This document shows positions 40,607 through 52,292 of a stretch of 64,000 nt of DNA, piece by piece. The DNA comes from Nothopassalora personata. Its lineage: Eukaryota; Ascomycota; Dothideomycetes; Mycosphaerellales; Mycosphaerellaceae. How positions within the stretch are numbered: position 1 is the stretch's first letter; every line of letters starts with the position of its first letter. Position numbers and translations under genes: made by a program. Location: the NCBI GenBank assembly GCA_033816765.1, contig CM066292.1, positions 3,968,001-4,032,000 of the forward strand. The letters run 5' to 3'. The notes beneath the pieces were generated by a model. The model did no database searches. It was not told the DNA's origin and saw only the letters and a program-made list of their open reading frames with translations.

Positions 40607-43600
40607 TAGAATTAGAACCAGAATGAGAACTAGAATCCTATAGGCTATAGCTGTAGCCGGAAATTAACTAGAAACTAGGAGCCTATAGACCCGCACTAAC
40701 CACTTAGTTCCACTTAGTCTTACATAACTCCTTTGTCTAGACCTACTCGTTGTCGTAGCCAACACTAGTCTTACTAGACGCGTCCCTAAGTAGCTAGTTA
40801 GTAAAGTTCCTATAGTAGTTGCGGAAGAAGCTCTCATTACGCTCTTCGCTTATAAAGCACATCTACTCGAGAGTAGTACCTAAGCTAAGTTACTTATCTA
40901 TCATTTTCATAGCTCGGACGCGCTAATTATGTATCTTCTTATAGAAGAGCTCCGAGTCTAGGCGGACCGTAGTATTAAGCTACCTTCTAGTATTAAGGAT
41001 AACTTCGTTATCGTTCTAAGACTTTAAACCCGCTAGGGCATCGGACAGAGGGCTAATGCTACTAAGGTATACGGCCGTAGGAATAGGATAGCCGGGTACT
41101 AGGCGTCGATACTCAAATCCTATAGCGCTCTTACTTAGCGTCTTAAAGTTACGATAGAGGTCTATCACCTAGTACATGCTCTAGCTTCTCTAGAGTTTAA
41201 GATAGTTATCGTCGCGGATCTCGACAAAGTAAGGGTCAATCTAACGTAGTGTCCTCTTATGTGCGGCCTACCTTATTAGAACGCCTATAGTAGTTACCCG
41301 TATTTACCTAGCGCTTAGGTCCTCTCTAAACTAGCTAATGCTGTTCTTGCTTAGGTAATTCTAAACCCTAACCGAGAAGAAACGCTTAAATCGGCCGTCT
41401 TCTATATAGTCGTTAATCTAGCACCACTAGATGAACTCTCTAGCATTCCCTTTCTTATAAAAACCGTGTAAAAACTCCGGCCCACTTATGCCCTCTAAGT
41501 TAAGAGAGTATAGTATGTTAAGCCGGTTACTAGTCTAGTAGTTTTCAATTTCGAGGTTTAAGTCGACCCTAGTATACTACACTATAGTGTTCGCGTTACC
41601 CCCCTAATAAGCCCTATTAAAGCTAAAAATCGTAGGCCTAGGGAAGGAGATAAACCGAGTGTAGTACTAAGGGTGTAGTGCCACTTATAAGAGCTATAGC
41701 CCGGGGTCTTATCGCATAATCTATTAGCTTAGAGAATACTACATGTTCTAGTAGACGCCGCCGTTACTAACCTTATTCAATTCTCGTAGGTGCTATCGGT
41801 ACACGTCGAATTCTCGACTTATTATTTCTCTAACTAATTTAACCCGCGGTGCTAGTTTAGCGTTATTGTACTAGTACAGTATGTTACTATTAATGTAGGT
41901 ACCGGTGCTATTAAGATCGGCTTAGTTAGCTTTATTAATGCCGAATTTATCGAGGATCTAGTTATAGTTAGTATACGTAACGATGCTACTCGTAGTACCG
42001 ACTTTGCCTCGAACGCGGAGGCAGCTAAGCGGGTTAACAGTCTTCTAACTACGCTTATTAGGGCGAAACTACGACCTATTCTTTACCTTAATAGCTAAAA
42101 AACTCTTGCCTTTAAAGAGCTAGTCTTAGACCTTAAGCGCGCGCTCACATAGGATATTAGCGGTAATACCGGGATTCGTAACGAAGTAGAGGGCCTTATA
42201 GTAGAAATCTCGAACATACTAATCGCACATTATAGCGCTAACCTTACCATCCTTCTTAAGAACGTCCGAGACAGTATATTCGAGCATCTTAAGGCCCGCT
42301 ATCCGGTACTCGGGTAGCTAGTTAATGCTATCTACATTAATCGAGTTTCTAAACTTAATGCTACAATACCGCTTATTGTAGGTGCAGTTAGCGCGCTTAA
42401 TCCGGAGGGCCTCGTCTTCTTATAGGATCTAATCCTTAAAGACTAATACATCCCTAATTATAGCCGAAGGTAACATAGTAAGTATCGGATTGCTATTCTT
42501 AGTTAGGGCCGGAGTGGATCGTAGGGTACTAACCGGTGTACCTAGCGGACTACCCTCGCGTATAGGTGCGCTATCTAGCGTTCGGTTAGGCGAGGATCGA
42601 GTAGGCGCAGTTATGCCTTTACCTATACTCTCGCCTATACGGAGCTGCTTAAGTCAACTCGACTTACGACCGCCTCTCGATAGGACTATAGGCTAGGTAG
42701 AAGCTAGTAGTAGAGTTAGCGTAGTACTCTTTACACGTCCTTTACCTTTACTACCCGGTAGCTAACGTAGCTAAGGCTGTTGTTAGCTAGATAGTCTAGG
42801 TTAAGCTATACTATCCTCCGGGGACGCGGACTTCTTAGTAATAGTACCCTCTATAAAGTATAGAAGGCTATCCTTATAGACGGCTAGGCGGTGTCTTCTA
42901 ATAATCTCCCTACTCTTAGCCGACTACGGATCAATGCTGCGTGCTTTAGCCTCCCTATCGCACCGGGTAAGATCGCTAGGCTCTAGAATTCGCTTACGAT
43001 CTATGCCCTTACGGCCGATCCTTATACGCTAGATTAGTGCCCTCTAAATTCTACTAATAGCCCTACTATAATCTAGGTACTTGTTAATGAAGGCCGTAAA
43101 CTAGCGGCGCCCGCTATTAGTACTATAAAGCTCGGAGATAACGCGTCGATTAAGAATCTTATTGTCTATCTACTATAGCTAGTAGCGGGTAAGCGTAGCT
43201 CGAAGAGTCTTATCTCGGTTACGAATCTCTAAATCGGTCTTACGAATCTTGCCGACGATAGGAAACAAGACATCGAGCTTCTTATTACTAAGGAATTCAT
43301 CCTAGTAGCTTTTGCCTATGCCGCTCTTAACTTCCTCAAAAAATAGGTTAACCTAGACGGAGTAGTCTTCGAACACCTTCTCGAAGCCCTTATAGAAGTC
43401 CTTTAACACCTCAACCCGCTTCTAAGGACTAAGCTCTCGGAACATGACATTAGCGGCGGACTTTGGCGTATTCGTGTTAGTAAGGACATGCTTAACGTTA
43501 TCCGGTAGGCGAAGGGACTCGAATAAGGTCTAAGGTAGGCGGGTAAGCGTAGTAACAGTACTAGTAAGCGCTATGCTCGAGCTAGCCGGGCGTAACAATA

Positions 43601-43690
43601 GACTAGCTAAAGCTATAATAACTAGGATTCGCTATTAGTGAGATCGTAAGAGCTAGCTATCTCGTAGTGCCACTCTAGAGTGTTAGTAAG
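40607..43690 (-). pseudogene. Element D third gene, main part (RIP-mutated, family unknown)
   Basis: Downstream of pol and in the same direction, a single frame runs about 1,000 codons from about 43690 through 40607 and, beyond element C, to about 34650. Only TAA/TAG interrupt it. Readable stretches include SLRLPDNVKHVLTNTNTPKS, RVEVLKDFYKGFEKVFEDYS, LDVLFPIVGKIRKTDLEIRN, YLDYSRAISRIQRALI, FYKKGNAREFI, VIDLYRNFKTLSKSAIGFEY and ESFFRNYYRNFTNQLLRDAS, then a Ser/Asn-rich tract. I do not recognise the family. It is not a second RT or integrase. Such a large gene after pol is unusual for gypsy elements; a separate decayed insertion is the alternative, but no boundaries are visible. Confidence 0.5.
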
Positions 43691-44189
43691 CTTTAAAAGC
43701 TTAGTGTTAGGGTAGGGGCTTTAAAGAAGGTTAAGGTCGTAAAGAGAGAGAGGCTGAAGAACCGTCTAATGTATTAGTAGCTCTAGTAATAGTATTAGTG
43801 TTTAAAGAAAAAAAAGAGAGGAAGTAGTAGGTAGAGAGCTACGCTTAAGTATGCCTCTTAGCGTATGTCCCTATAACCGTTGCAAGGTAGTAGCGCCGAG
43901 ACCGGTCTTATAAGTGGTAAGAGCAGTACTATTAAGGTTATACTAAAGGTCCGATAACCCTACATATAACCGAAAACCAGTGCTAGTAACCACCTAGGTA
44001 AGCATTTAGTAGGGGCATACTACGTTGTCACGTGATCCGATTTACCGGTCCCGGGACCGGTAAATGTAACTCTACTAACTAAGGTCTAACTAAGGTAAGA
44101 ACACCCCATAAAGTGAAGTCTAGATAACTAAATCGGCTTAATAAACTAAAGGGCATGTGTAACACATGCCTAAGGAAAGTGAACTCTAT
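43691..44189. other. Spacer between pol and third gene of element D
   Basis: Noncoding. It contains a perfect 24-bp palindrome (TTTACCGGTCCC and its mirror) at 44041-44064 with CACGTGA next to it. The block resembles, in inverted orientation, part of the D LTR near 51250-51285. It may be a promoter for the third gene. Confidence 0.45.
44041..44064. promoter_or_regulatory. Perfect 24-bp palindrome in element D
   Basis: The core CCGGTCCCGGGACCGG recurs at 47860-47875. The shorter GGTCCCGGGACC recurs at 27116-27127 and 51258-51269 in both D LTRs. It contains CGG-N8-CCG, the inverted-triplet form bound by many Zn2Cys6 regulators. Function not shown. Confidence 0.5.
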
Positions 44190-47100
44190 ACGCCATTACT
44201 AACTAATTAGTTCTTAGCCTCGATCCTGCTAAACTGTAAAATTTCGGCTATAGAAAGGTTATAAGGCCTAACCTATAGCTTCTTAGATTCCGGTTTAGGA
44301 TACGATCCTCTTTCGTTAACTCCTACAGGTAGCATGTCTTCGTCGGCGATAGGCTCGATCTCGTTCAAATTACTACTGTCTTTACTATTAGCGACTTCTC
44401 CCTCCCCTATTACGAGATCGATCCCATTATCTAGGCCTAGTACTCCTATGTTATCCGGGCGAAGCTCTAGAACTAGCTTAAGGTTTTCCCGTGCCTAAAC
44501 ACCCTTCATTAGCGTGCTATTAAGTTCCTTAACAATATAGGTACTAAATTCCCTAGAGACACTAGACACCTAATATAGACCTTACTATTGGTAACCGATC
44601 TTACGTGAGAAGTCATCCTTATATAGCTTGTCGAATCTCATAATAAGATCGCCCTTTTAGAAACTAATAGAGTTAACGTTCCGGTGAGAATTAAAGTAGT
44701 CCTTACTAAGTTCTCTTAGTCGCTTCCTTCGAGCATATAGCTCTTCTCAACTAAGGTCTCGAGCCTAGAGTTAACGCGCACGTATAGCAAGTAGGTCCTT
44801 AGTCGTTCTTACCGATCCCTACTAGTAATTCGCCTACGTCGGGTGCTTAACTTTAATTGGTAGAATCGTGCGATAGCTATATAGGACCTAAGCTAGCGTC
44901 ATTCTAGTAGTACAACAGGTCGTAGTCCTATTAGCCTATAACACAGCGGGTACTTATTGCTCCTATCCGCGGTATGTGTTCCTTATGAGCTTTACTAACG
45001 CTACAAGAATCGGACGGTATCTAGCCTCGACCGGAGCATTAGACTACGGATAGTACGGTAATATTCGGATCCTTCGAACACTAAGCCCCACGAGCAACCG
45101 CTTAACCTAAGCTGCATAAACCGTAGCGTTATTAAGTACAATTTCAGCATAGTAGCCGTGCCTACAAAAGACATCTTCGTATAGAAACTTAGTGACCGAC
45201 TTAGAGCTAGGAGGTGCCCTCGTTACTCTAGCCTCGATCTAGTTACTAAGTACTTCGCGCGCAACTAGGAGGTATCTATTTTTATGTACCTAGACGGGGT
45301 CCGAGTACCACTTCTTACTAATAACTTAAGGGCTCGATAAGTAAAGCTTACTAGCGCGCTAGTTGCCTTCGCGAAACCTATAGGGAGCACAACTTCGAAC
45401 CTACGTAGAGACATTAGCGAAGTACCCGTCCTAGTAATACCGATCGGAAATAAGGTTATATACGACCTTAGTACTGCGATAACCGTGTCTTTTATAGCAT
45501 TCTATAACGATCTCCTTCTAAGCCTCGTTATCGTCAATTATAAGTTATAACGGTACTCCTCGGCGCTTCTAGAAGAATAGCAATTAGTCTCGGATAAAGA
45601 AATTGACGCTCTTCTTTACTAGTCGCCGGTACTTAGCACGGGTAATACTATCGGGCCGGGTCCTAGTTTCTATAACCTAAGCAAGTTACTAAGAGCTTTT
45701 AGAATATTAGTTCCCGAGATGTCGTGTTTTCTAGATTTTAACTAGATAGGTGTCGACCGGCTCCGGGTACCCGAATAGCTTATTATTAATCATCTAGTCG
45801 ACTTCGTCTTCGTTAGCTTCCCTAGGTTCCTAAGGTATAGAGGGCCTACGAGACAGGGCATCTAGGCTAGTATGCCTAGCTCCCGTAACGTGCTTTACTT
45901 CGAATGTGAACAGCCTAATCTATACGACCTACCGGGCTATTACCGAGTTAGGTAGGTCCGAAGCCGGCCGGTTAAGTTACTATACAAGTGTCTTAGCATT
46001 AACCTCAAGGACAAAATTAACGCTAGTAATATATCTTTAGATCTTCTTAAGCCCCTTAAGGACCCTAAGGCATTCCCGCTTACTAGCATTATATCTAGAT
46101 TCTAACGCGTTCTAGATCCTACTCTTATACCGCACCGGGTAACGCCGTCGAGTACTGTCTATTAATTCTTAAGAAACGATACATCCCCATCTAGTACCGC
46201 TAGCATCAACTAAGACAAAGATGGACCTAGTACTAGTTGAGTAGTAGAGGGTAACTAAGGCTAGAGCCTACATAAGATATCTAGTAATCTCTTCTTTCGA
46301 GAACTGCTTATTTTCTATCTAGGTGAACTCGGCGTCCTTCTTTAGTAGCTTATACATTAGTCGAGCGACGATAACGAACTAGGGGATCTATATCCGGAAG
46401 TACACACACAGCCCTACATAGGTGCGGACCTCCTTAATATAGGTAGGCGTAGGCTAATCTAGGATCTTAGCTATAACCTTTAGGTTAGGATAGCGACTAT
46501 CCGGGCTAGTAACGTACCTAACAATCTTAAGCTTTTCGTATAACCATTAGGATTTACCTCTAGCAACTACCGTACTAGCTCTCTCTAGGCTAGCAAGAAC
46601 TAGATCTAGGAAAACGATGTACTTAACGACCCATTTCCTTAACCTAGGCTCTACTTTGGCATTCCCATAGTCCTCGGTTAGTCCCTTAATACCGATGTCA
46701 TCGAGAAACGGCTTCGCTCGATACGAGATATAATTAAGCAGAATCTTTGTCACCGCACGCACGAACTAAGTAACTGAATTAGTAGCTCCTTAAGGTAGAG
46801 TCGTGTTACGTACTAGGCTAAGAGGGGTTATAAAGGCTATTAAGTCCCGGTAGGACTTATCTAAAGTGATCTAATTATAACCTAAAAACAGGTCTATAAG
46901 TAAAGCGACTCGGCACCCGGCAAAATCCTCTAAGAAGCTATCCGTGTCCGGTGGAATGTTAGTATCGCGTATAGTAACCTCATTTAGGAGCATAGCTAAG
47001 TTAATTAACCGATATAGCACATCGCTTCTAGAGGCATTAACCTTCTTTACGACTAGGAACTAGCTATTGGAGTATGCCCCTTATAAGTATTCTAGGATGT

Positions 47101-47557
47101 TGTTCTTAATCCGGGCTCTAATGATGCGCTTAACGATTGCCCTAAGACTTAGGTGTAACCGGATAGGGCGTACCTACTATAGCCTATAAGGGACCGTGTT
47201 AATCTTCTAAGGTAGCACGACGTCGTGCCTAATTTACCTTATGTAACTGAAATCCTAAGTAAGGACTGCCTCCCGGTTGTAGAGCATCTCATTGAATAAG
47301 GCCCTTTCTATTAGTAATAGCTTAATGCTAACCTTAATTAAGGTAAGTCGTTCTAGAGTAATTCGGCTACCTCGCTCAATACTTGAGAATTTCTTAGTTA
47401 AGTACTTCCTATCGAACGGTCCTTGTCCTTTAGGCATCTTGGATTCTAGGTACAGCGCCCTACGCTTCCATTCCATATCTCCCTTAACTCGTGATTCTAG
47501 GCGTTCGTAAACGCTCGCGTCTACTAGCTTCTTCTTATCCGCCTTACGCTTATACAT
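44190..47557 (-). pseudogene. Element D pol (RIP-mutated gypsy polyprotein)
   Basis: Starts around MYKRKADKKKLVDASV (47557). Reverse transcriptase shows KFSSIERGSRITLERL and, further on, ISYRAKPFLDDIGIKGLTED (46547-46762), the FxDD active site of one fungal Ty3/gypsy lineage. An RNase H region follows. The integrase is readable from about 45660 to 45000 with a zinc-binding segment (ECYKRHGYRSTKVVYNLISD) and YYPQSNAPVEARYRPI. The C-terminus ends near 44190. No chromodomain was recognised. Stops are TAA/TAG. Confidence 0.75.
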
Positions 47558-47879
47558 CGTGAAGACCTACGGTATCCTAATGTTAGCTATATGTTAGCCT
47601 GCTTATTACTTTCGTGCCTAAGCATTTAATGTAGATTGCCTTAGGATCTCGGAAGGCTAATCCCCTTAAACTAAATACACGTTAGTAATAGAATCTCCCT
47701 CGAACGCGCCTATTCCAATTTCTACAACTCGTTCCTTTGCTCTATTAGTCCTAAGCAATCCTAATAAGTGAGCTAAATGGTTGCTAGGCGTTAGAGCCTT
47801 GCCGGGTTCCTATAGATGCGTCGTGTCGTAGTATCCGTTTTCCTCACTATAGCTATTTACCGGTCCCGGGACCGGCAAA

Positions 47880-50800
47880 TCAAAGTCCGAGGTTTCTCCG
47901 AGATAGTGCGAGAACCTCACTAATTTTATTAAATCCGGCTTTAGCAAGTCGGTAGATTGAGCGCCGTAACTTAACCTACCCTTCCATTTCCCGACGCTTT
48001 TAACAGTTCTTAAAGGGTCTTACACCTATCCGAGCTAACTAGGGCAGTAAACATAACACTTTCACCTTTACGGCTAGTAATAGTCCCCTCCTATGAACTA
48101 TCATCGTAGTTACGGGCAGTAAGTCGCACCTTACGGGCCTACGGACGTCCTAGGATTGTTAGTGAGTTTAGATCCGAGGAGATAAACATGTCCATTTAGT
48201 AGTAAACACTAAATACCTAAACATCTAAATTGCCTACAACACCTTTAAACTAGGCCCGCCCTCTAGCACCTCGGAAGGTAAGCTAAGCACTCGACATTAC
48301 CGGTAACCTAAATCTATAAGCGTTCCTCTAGCCGATAATATTTACCTCGGAACCCTCGTTAATTAGGTACCTAATCTAGTTCTTATTTATCCCGAACTCC
48401 GCTACTACCTAAGGACTAAGGACTATAGTAAAGTTGTTAAGGACACTAGAGAGCCCGATTTTCTTAACGTCCTTATAGAGCTTAGTAGCAGGGACCGCTC
48501 CTTTAGAGTAAAGCATAGTTAAATACACTCCGACATACTAGGCCTAACTATCTTCGCGGAAGACCTCCTTATTATACTTAGGTTCATCTTCATAGGTAAC
48601 CACTTGTCTAGTGCGAACCTTAGGGTTCTTTCCTACAAGGCGTCGCACTGTAGCGAGCTTCTCCTAAAGAGCGGGGGTGTTAGTAACGCGACCAAAGAGG
48701 GCAGCCTCGAACTAGCGACTATATCGAAACCAATCTTAGGCGTTTATATTAGGAAACGTTGTCTAGAGGATCTGATCAATCTAGTAGATAATACCCTCTT
48801 CCTTTATAACCGGGCTATTACTAGCTAAACTATATTATCGGACATAGTTATTAATCCTTATAGTCTTAGCATTCTATATACGCTTCCTTTATGCGAAGGG
48901 GGCGTTTACGGGACTAATAGGCATATCCTTAGGCAGTCCTTTGTTAGTATCGTTCCCTAATCTGTTTACTTAGGCATTATTTCCCCTTCCTAGGGTTACC
49001 CCGGATTTAGCTAATAATTGAGTTTCGCTTATTTAACTACTAACTTCATCAATTATTTTAACATCCTACTAGTTAATCTTAGCTTACCGGATCTCCTGTT
49101 CTAATTGTAGGCGAACTTTCTTAGTAGCCTTAGCTCGGGCTCGTAGATCCTAGGCTAAGGACCGGGTCCTCGGGTGCGGATTCTTTAGAATGCCTACGGG
49201 TGCCTTCCCTTTCACTTTGTTAGACTACATAGGATAGGTAGATACCTCGTTAAGCTCGCCTAAGTTAACCGCCTACTCCACTTTACTTTCTCCGAATAAG
49301 ACCTAATATGTACTAGTAGCCTTCTCTATTTAGCTAGACCGTGCGTCCTAAGGGCTATACTCCATTAAATGCCTAAAGTTAGGAGGGGGCTTAGAATAAT
49401 TAGGAGGCGTAACCTTTGTTACCCTAGTGTAGTCCCTACCTATCCATTGCTTACGTAGTGTAGAAATCTTATACTAGTTGTTAAACTCGATCGGCCTATA
49501 ATGTTCTTCGAGTAGAGGGAGCATATAGAGCAGTTTCGGTTTACTATAGTCCCTCCGAAAGTTGAACTTAGTAGGACGCGGATCGCCTTCCTTCCCTAGA
49601 TACTACTAGTTATTCGGGGCGAGGTGTACGTAGCCCCGAGATATTAAGGACCTTATCGCCCTATAGTTACTAACCTAGTACTTCGAACTACTATAGTTAT
49701 AGCAACAACCATCTATCGCTTTAGACTGTTCGCGATTCTACGATAGGGGACGCTACATTACGTAAACCTACAGTTTAGTGTCTAGGTCGTGCCTCTCCGG
49801 TTGTATAGAGCGTTAATTCTCGCTCGGGTAGAAGGCACCCGCGTCCGCGACGCGACCGCGCTAGTATGCACGTATGCTTATTTTAGCTACCTTCTAGATA
49901 AGGTCATTATTAATAACAGTCCTAGAAGTAGCCTTCTTAAGCGTATTAATCTTAGGCTTAAGGCGCGGCATTTGCTTTACGACTAAGCGGTATAGCTAAG
50001 GCAAAGTAAGAGGGAAATCTATATGTATAGCTTTCCATCCCTCCTTACTATCTACGATGCTAGCAGCTTTATCGAGGATCCTCTAAAAGTCCCTAAACTT
50101 CTTAGGTTACTTTAGGTGAAGCCCGTAAGCCTTATAGACCGCTTTCGCGACTCCCTCTAGCAATCCCTAAAGGAGGAGGCGACTCCGGGAGCTATTATCT
50201 AAATCCTTAGGTTGAATTAGGTTACTTAAGGATATAAATAGGCGGATAAATTCCTTTATATCTTGTTCTTTAGGCCTCTTACCTTACTACGCCCTAACAA
50301 TCTCCTTAAGATATTCCCGACTCCCTAACATCGAGTAGGCGTTAAACCTTAAGAACTCTAATAAGAACGCCCTCCTAAAACGTGCCTTGTTAGTAAGCTA
50401 CCTAGGTAGCCTTATAACTACGCGCCGGATAGTAGTTTCGCAATTGTGCTTAAACCTGCCCTAGAAATCATCCTTCTTAATAGATGCCCGAGGCGGATAC
50501 TAGTCCATTAGGTCGCTAAACCGCTCCTAGAACTTAGTAGCATTAGTGCTATTAAAGAACGGATTCTTAGCACCTCCTAGAGGTAGAAAGCGAGGGCAAG
50601 CGTTTTCTATTGCTACTACTAATTGTCTAAAGAGGGCAGTTATAGTATCTATTCCGATTACGCTGTTCGTTCCTATACCTATACCTAATTTAGCGGCGCT
50701 AGTCCCCCTTCTCCCTTCTTTACTAGATTTAGGTGTTTTCCCTTCCTCCGATTCTTCCATCCCCTTATAAGGGATAGAATCCCTATAGACCCCTTCCATT

Positions 50801-50883
50801 TTCGTAGGGTTTATAGACTGTTCGTAGCCTCTACCTATGTCGGTAAAGGTGCTAAGTTTTTGTAGTAATGCAGCCGTATCCAT
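47880..50883 (-). pseudogene. Element D gag and protease region (RIP-mutated)
   Basis: Begins MDTAALLQKLSTFTDIGRGY at 50883. The first 118 codons are still open (KMEGVYRDSIPYKGMEESEE ... FFNSTNATKF), and the frame continues after a TAG as ERFSDLMDWYPPRASIKKDD. The rest is broken by TAA/TAG and I can follow it only in pieces down to the pol start. It includes LGETSDFDLPVPGPVNSYSE around the palindrome at 47860. Confidence 0.55.
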
Positions 50884-51178
50884 TGTTGCGTAGTGCTTAC
50901 TTTAGAATGTACTAATACTAGTTGTTACTTAATAGGACCTTATAACCGTAATTGTTACTAAATACCTTAGACCTTAGGTATTTTCGACCTTAGTCGACCT
51001 TAACCGTAAACCTTGACCTTGAACCTTAACCTTAAACCTTAACCTTGAACCTTAACCTTAAGTAATAACCTTGACCGTGAACCTTAGACCTTAAACCGTG
51101 ATTTTGACCTTACAAACTGGATGCTAATACGCTACCGGGTGTACACTTAATACCCCCCCTTATTAACTACTAAAATAA
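50884..51178 (-). other. Leader of element D with AACCTT-type tandem repeats
   Basis: Between LTR and gag lies an imperfect array of ACCTTAA/ACCTTGA units (about 50984-51112, plus-strand form). It is not a telomere repeat. It also contains a short G-run on the minus strand next to the LTR. Confidence 0.6.
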
Positions 51179-51568
51179 TGTCTACTAACCACCCTATGTA
51201 GGCCTGTCTAAGTTGTGGTGGTATGGAGCGGCGCTTATGTAAGTAGAGGTATTTGCCGGTCCCGGGACCGTGAAATCAGGTCACGTGACGAGTAGCGCAG
51301 TAGCCGGATAAAATAAGAGGATTAGCGGACCTAAACCCCTATGCCCTCTACTCGAGAGGTATGAATTAAATTGTTGCCTTAATGCTGCGCTTACAATGCT
51401 TAACTGCGTAGTATATATCTTAATAGCTATACTAGTACCGCTAGCTTACCTAAATGTCTAATCAAACCTAAATAAAATAGGGGTAAGTTAGACCTAAGGA
51501 ACCCTCCCTCTAAACCTAAGGTTAACACAACCAAACCCAAGGTTAACATAACTAATTAGTCGTTAATA
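51179..51568 (-). repeat. 5' LTR of element D
   Basis: 390 bp and intact. It contains a GGTCCCGGGACC palindrome, a CACGTGAC box and a 21-bp tandem duplication with TAAACCTAAGGTTAACATAAC near its outer end. It also gives the empty site for element B: TAGCT occurs once, at 51442-51446. Confidence 0.88.
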
Positions 51569-52081
51569 GTAGTTATTAGATAGTAGTAAGGCACCCTAAT
51601 TGCCGAAGTAATAGCGTACTATAACACCTAGGATTTTAATTAAGAATAGAGCGGACATTAAAGCGGACGATAGGCTAAGCAATAAATTCAGTAGATATAA
51701 TAACCCCTAGGACTCGAACTTACAACCTTACATGTCCGTTAAAATGTAGGGAGATAGCACGCCTTACCGTTTAGTACTATAAGAACAGCTTAGCTACCCT
51801 ACCGGATAAGAATCATATCGCTTAGAACCTATTATATAGGTTAACTGTAGTGTAAGGGACTTAGTAAGATTATAAATAGGGATGTAAGGCTAGGACAATA
51901 GCCTCACCTAAAACGCTAAGTTAGCGCCCTACTATGTAGCTTACAATGGAGCTCTAATAAGCGTATAGTAACGACGCCTTACGTCATAGGTAGGTAGGTA
52001 GGGTAATAGGTAATGGATAGGGTGCACGCGATTATATGCGATTAGCTTATTCACCTACAAGCCGCACGAGCTAAGGGGGTG
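51569..52081 (+). other. 3' region of element E between D and the 3' LTR
   Basis: One frame (LLDSSKAPQLPKQQRTITPR, ILIKNRADIKADDRLSNKFS when TAA is read as Gln) may finish the third gene of E. A weak tRNA-like pair of boxes on the minus strand lies at about 51705-51790. The E polypurine tract GGGGGTG ends at 52081. Confidence 0.4.
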
Positions 52082-52287
52082 TGTTACGATCTAAGCGTAC
52101 ACCGGCGCTACAGCCTAATTAAACCTAAGGTAGCAGCGGCTAAGAATTAGGTAACATTAATTAGTCACCTGTAGCCTTTCTATAAGCAGCCCTTTCAATT
52201 CTAGCTTAGATACATACAATCTACTATCTACTTTTAAGACACCTTTATAAGCCTATTTTATAACTTCTAACCACTTGTAACGTAATA
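52082..52287 (+). repeat. 3' LTR of element E
   Basis: 206 bp, TGTTACGAT to CGTAATA, partner of 9366-9571, followed by the TSD ATATA. Confidence 0.9.
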
Positions 52288-52292
52288 ATATA

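Larger units (their letters stand above)
27037..51568 (-). mobile_element. Element D: Ty3/gypsy retrotransposon with extra 3' gene, RIP-mutated
   Basis: Two 390-bp LTRs: 51179-51568 (5' LTR on the minus strand) and 27037-27304 plus 34376-34497 (3' LTR, split by element B). On the minus strand each starts TATTAACG (from TGTTAACG by RIP) and ends AGTAGACA. A polypurine tract GGGGAGGA adjoins the 3' LTR. Without B and C the element is about 11.9 kb: gag from 50883, pol about 47557-44190, then a long third gene. No exact target duplication is visible (AGTAA at left against GTAGT, or AGTAG if moved one base). It sits in the 3' region of element E. Confidence 0.85.
9366..52287 (+). mobile_element. 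Element E: Ty1/copia retrotransposon, exploded by nested insertions
   Basis: Two 206-bp direct LTRs (9366-9571 and 52082-52287) are flanked by a perfect 5-bp duplication, ATATA, at 9361-9365 and 52288-52292. After subtracting the MULE and element D the original element was about 7.1 kb. Order on the plus strand: LTR, primer site, gag (9751-10110, then from 21357), protease, integrase, reverse transcriptase, RNase H to about 26240, then a downstream region with a possible third gene, then a G-rich polypurine tract (AAGGGGGTG, ends 52081) and the 3' LTR. Integrase before reverse transcriptase fixes the superfamily as copia. It is inserted in protein gene 1 of element G. Confidence 0.9.

Noticed and set aside
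42490..42696. Open frame of 68 codons on the plus strand
   Set aside because: Antisense to the coherent minus-strand third gene of element D. It has no domain and arises from the opposite strand of coding sequence.
43860..44000. Additional LTR boundary for element D near 44000
   Set aside because: Similarity to the D LTR is limited to about 50 bp around the palindrome and is inverted. The true LTRs of 390 bp are at 27037-34497 and 51179-51568.
50984..51112. AACCTT repeats as a telomere or internal telomeric sequence
   Set aside because: The unit is not TTAGGG and is irregular, and its position in the leader of element D explains it.
51705..51790. tRNA-like sequence on the minus strand with a GTTCGAGTCC B box
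   Set aside because: The A box is poor, stems do not pair convincingly and the region is RIP-mutated. At most it is a decayed SINE or chance match.
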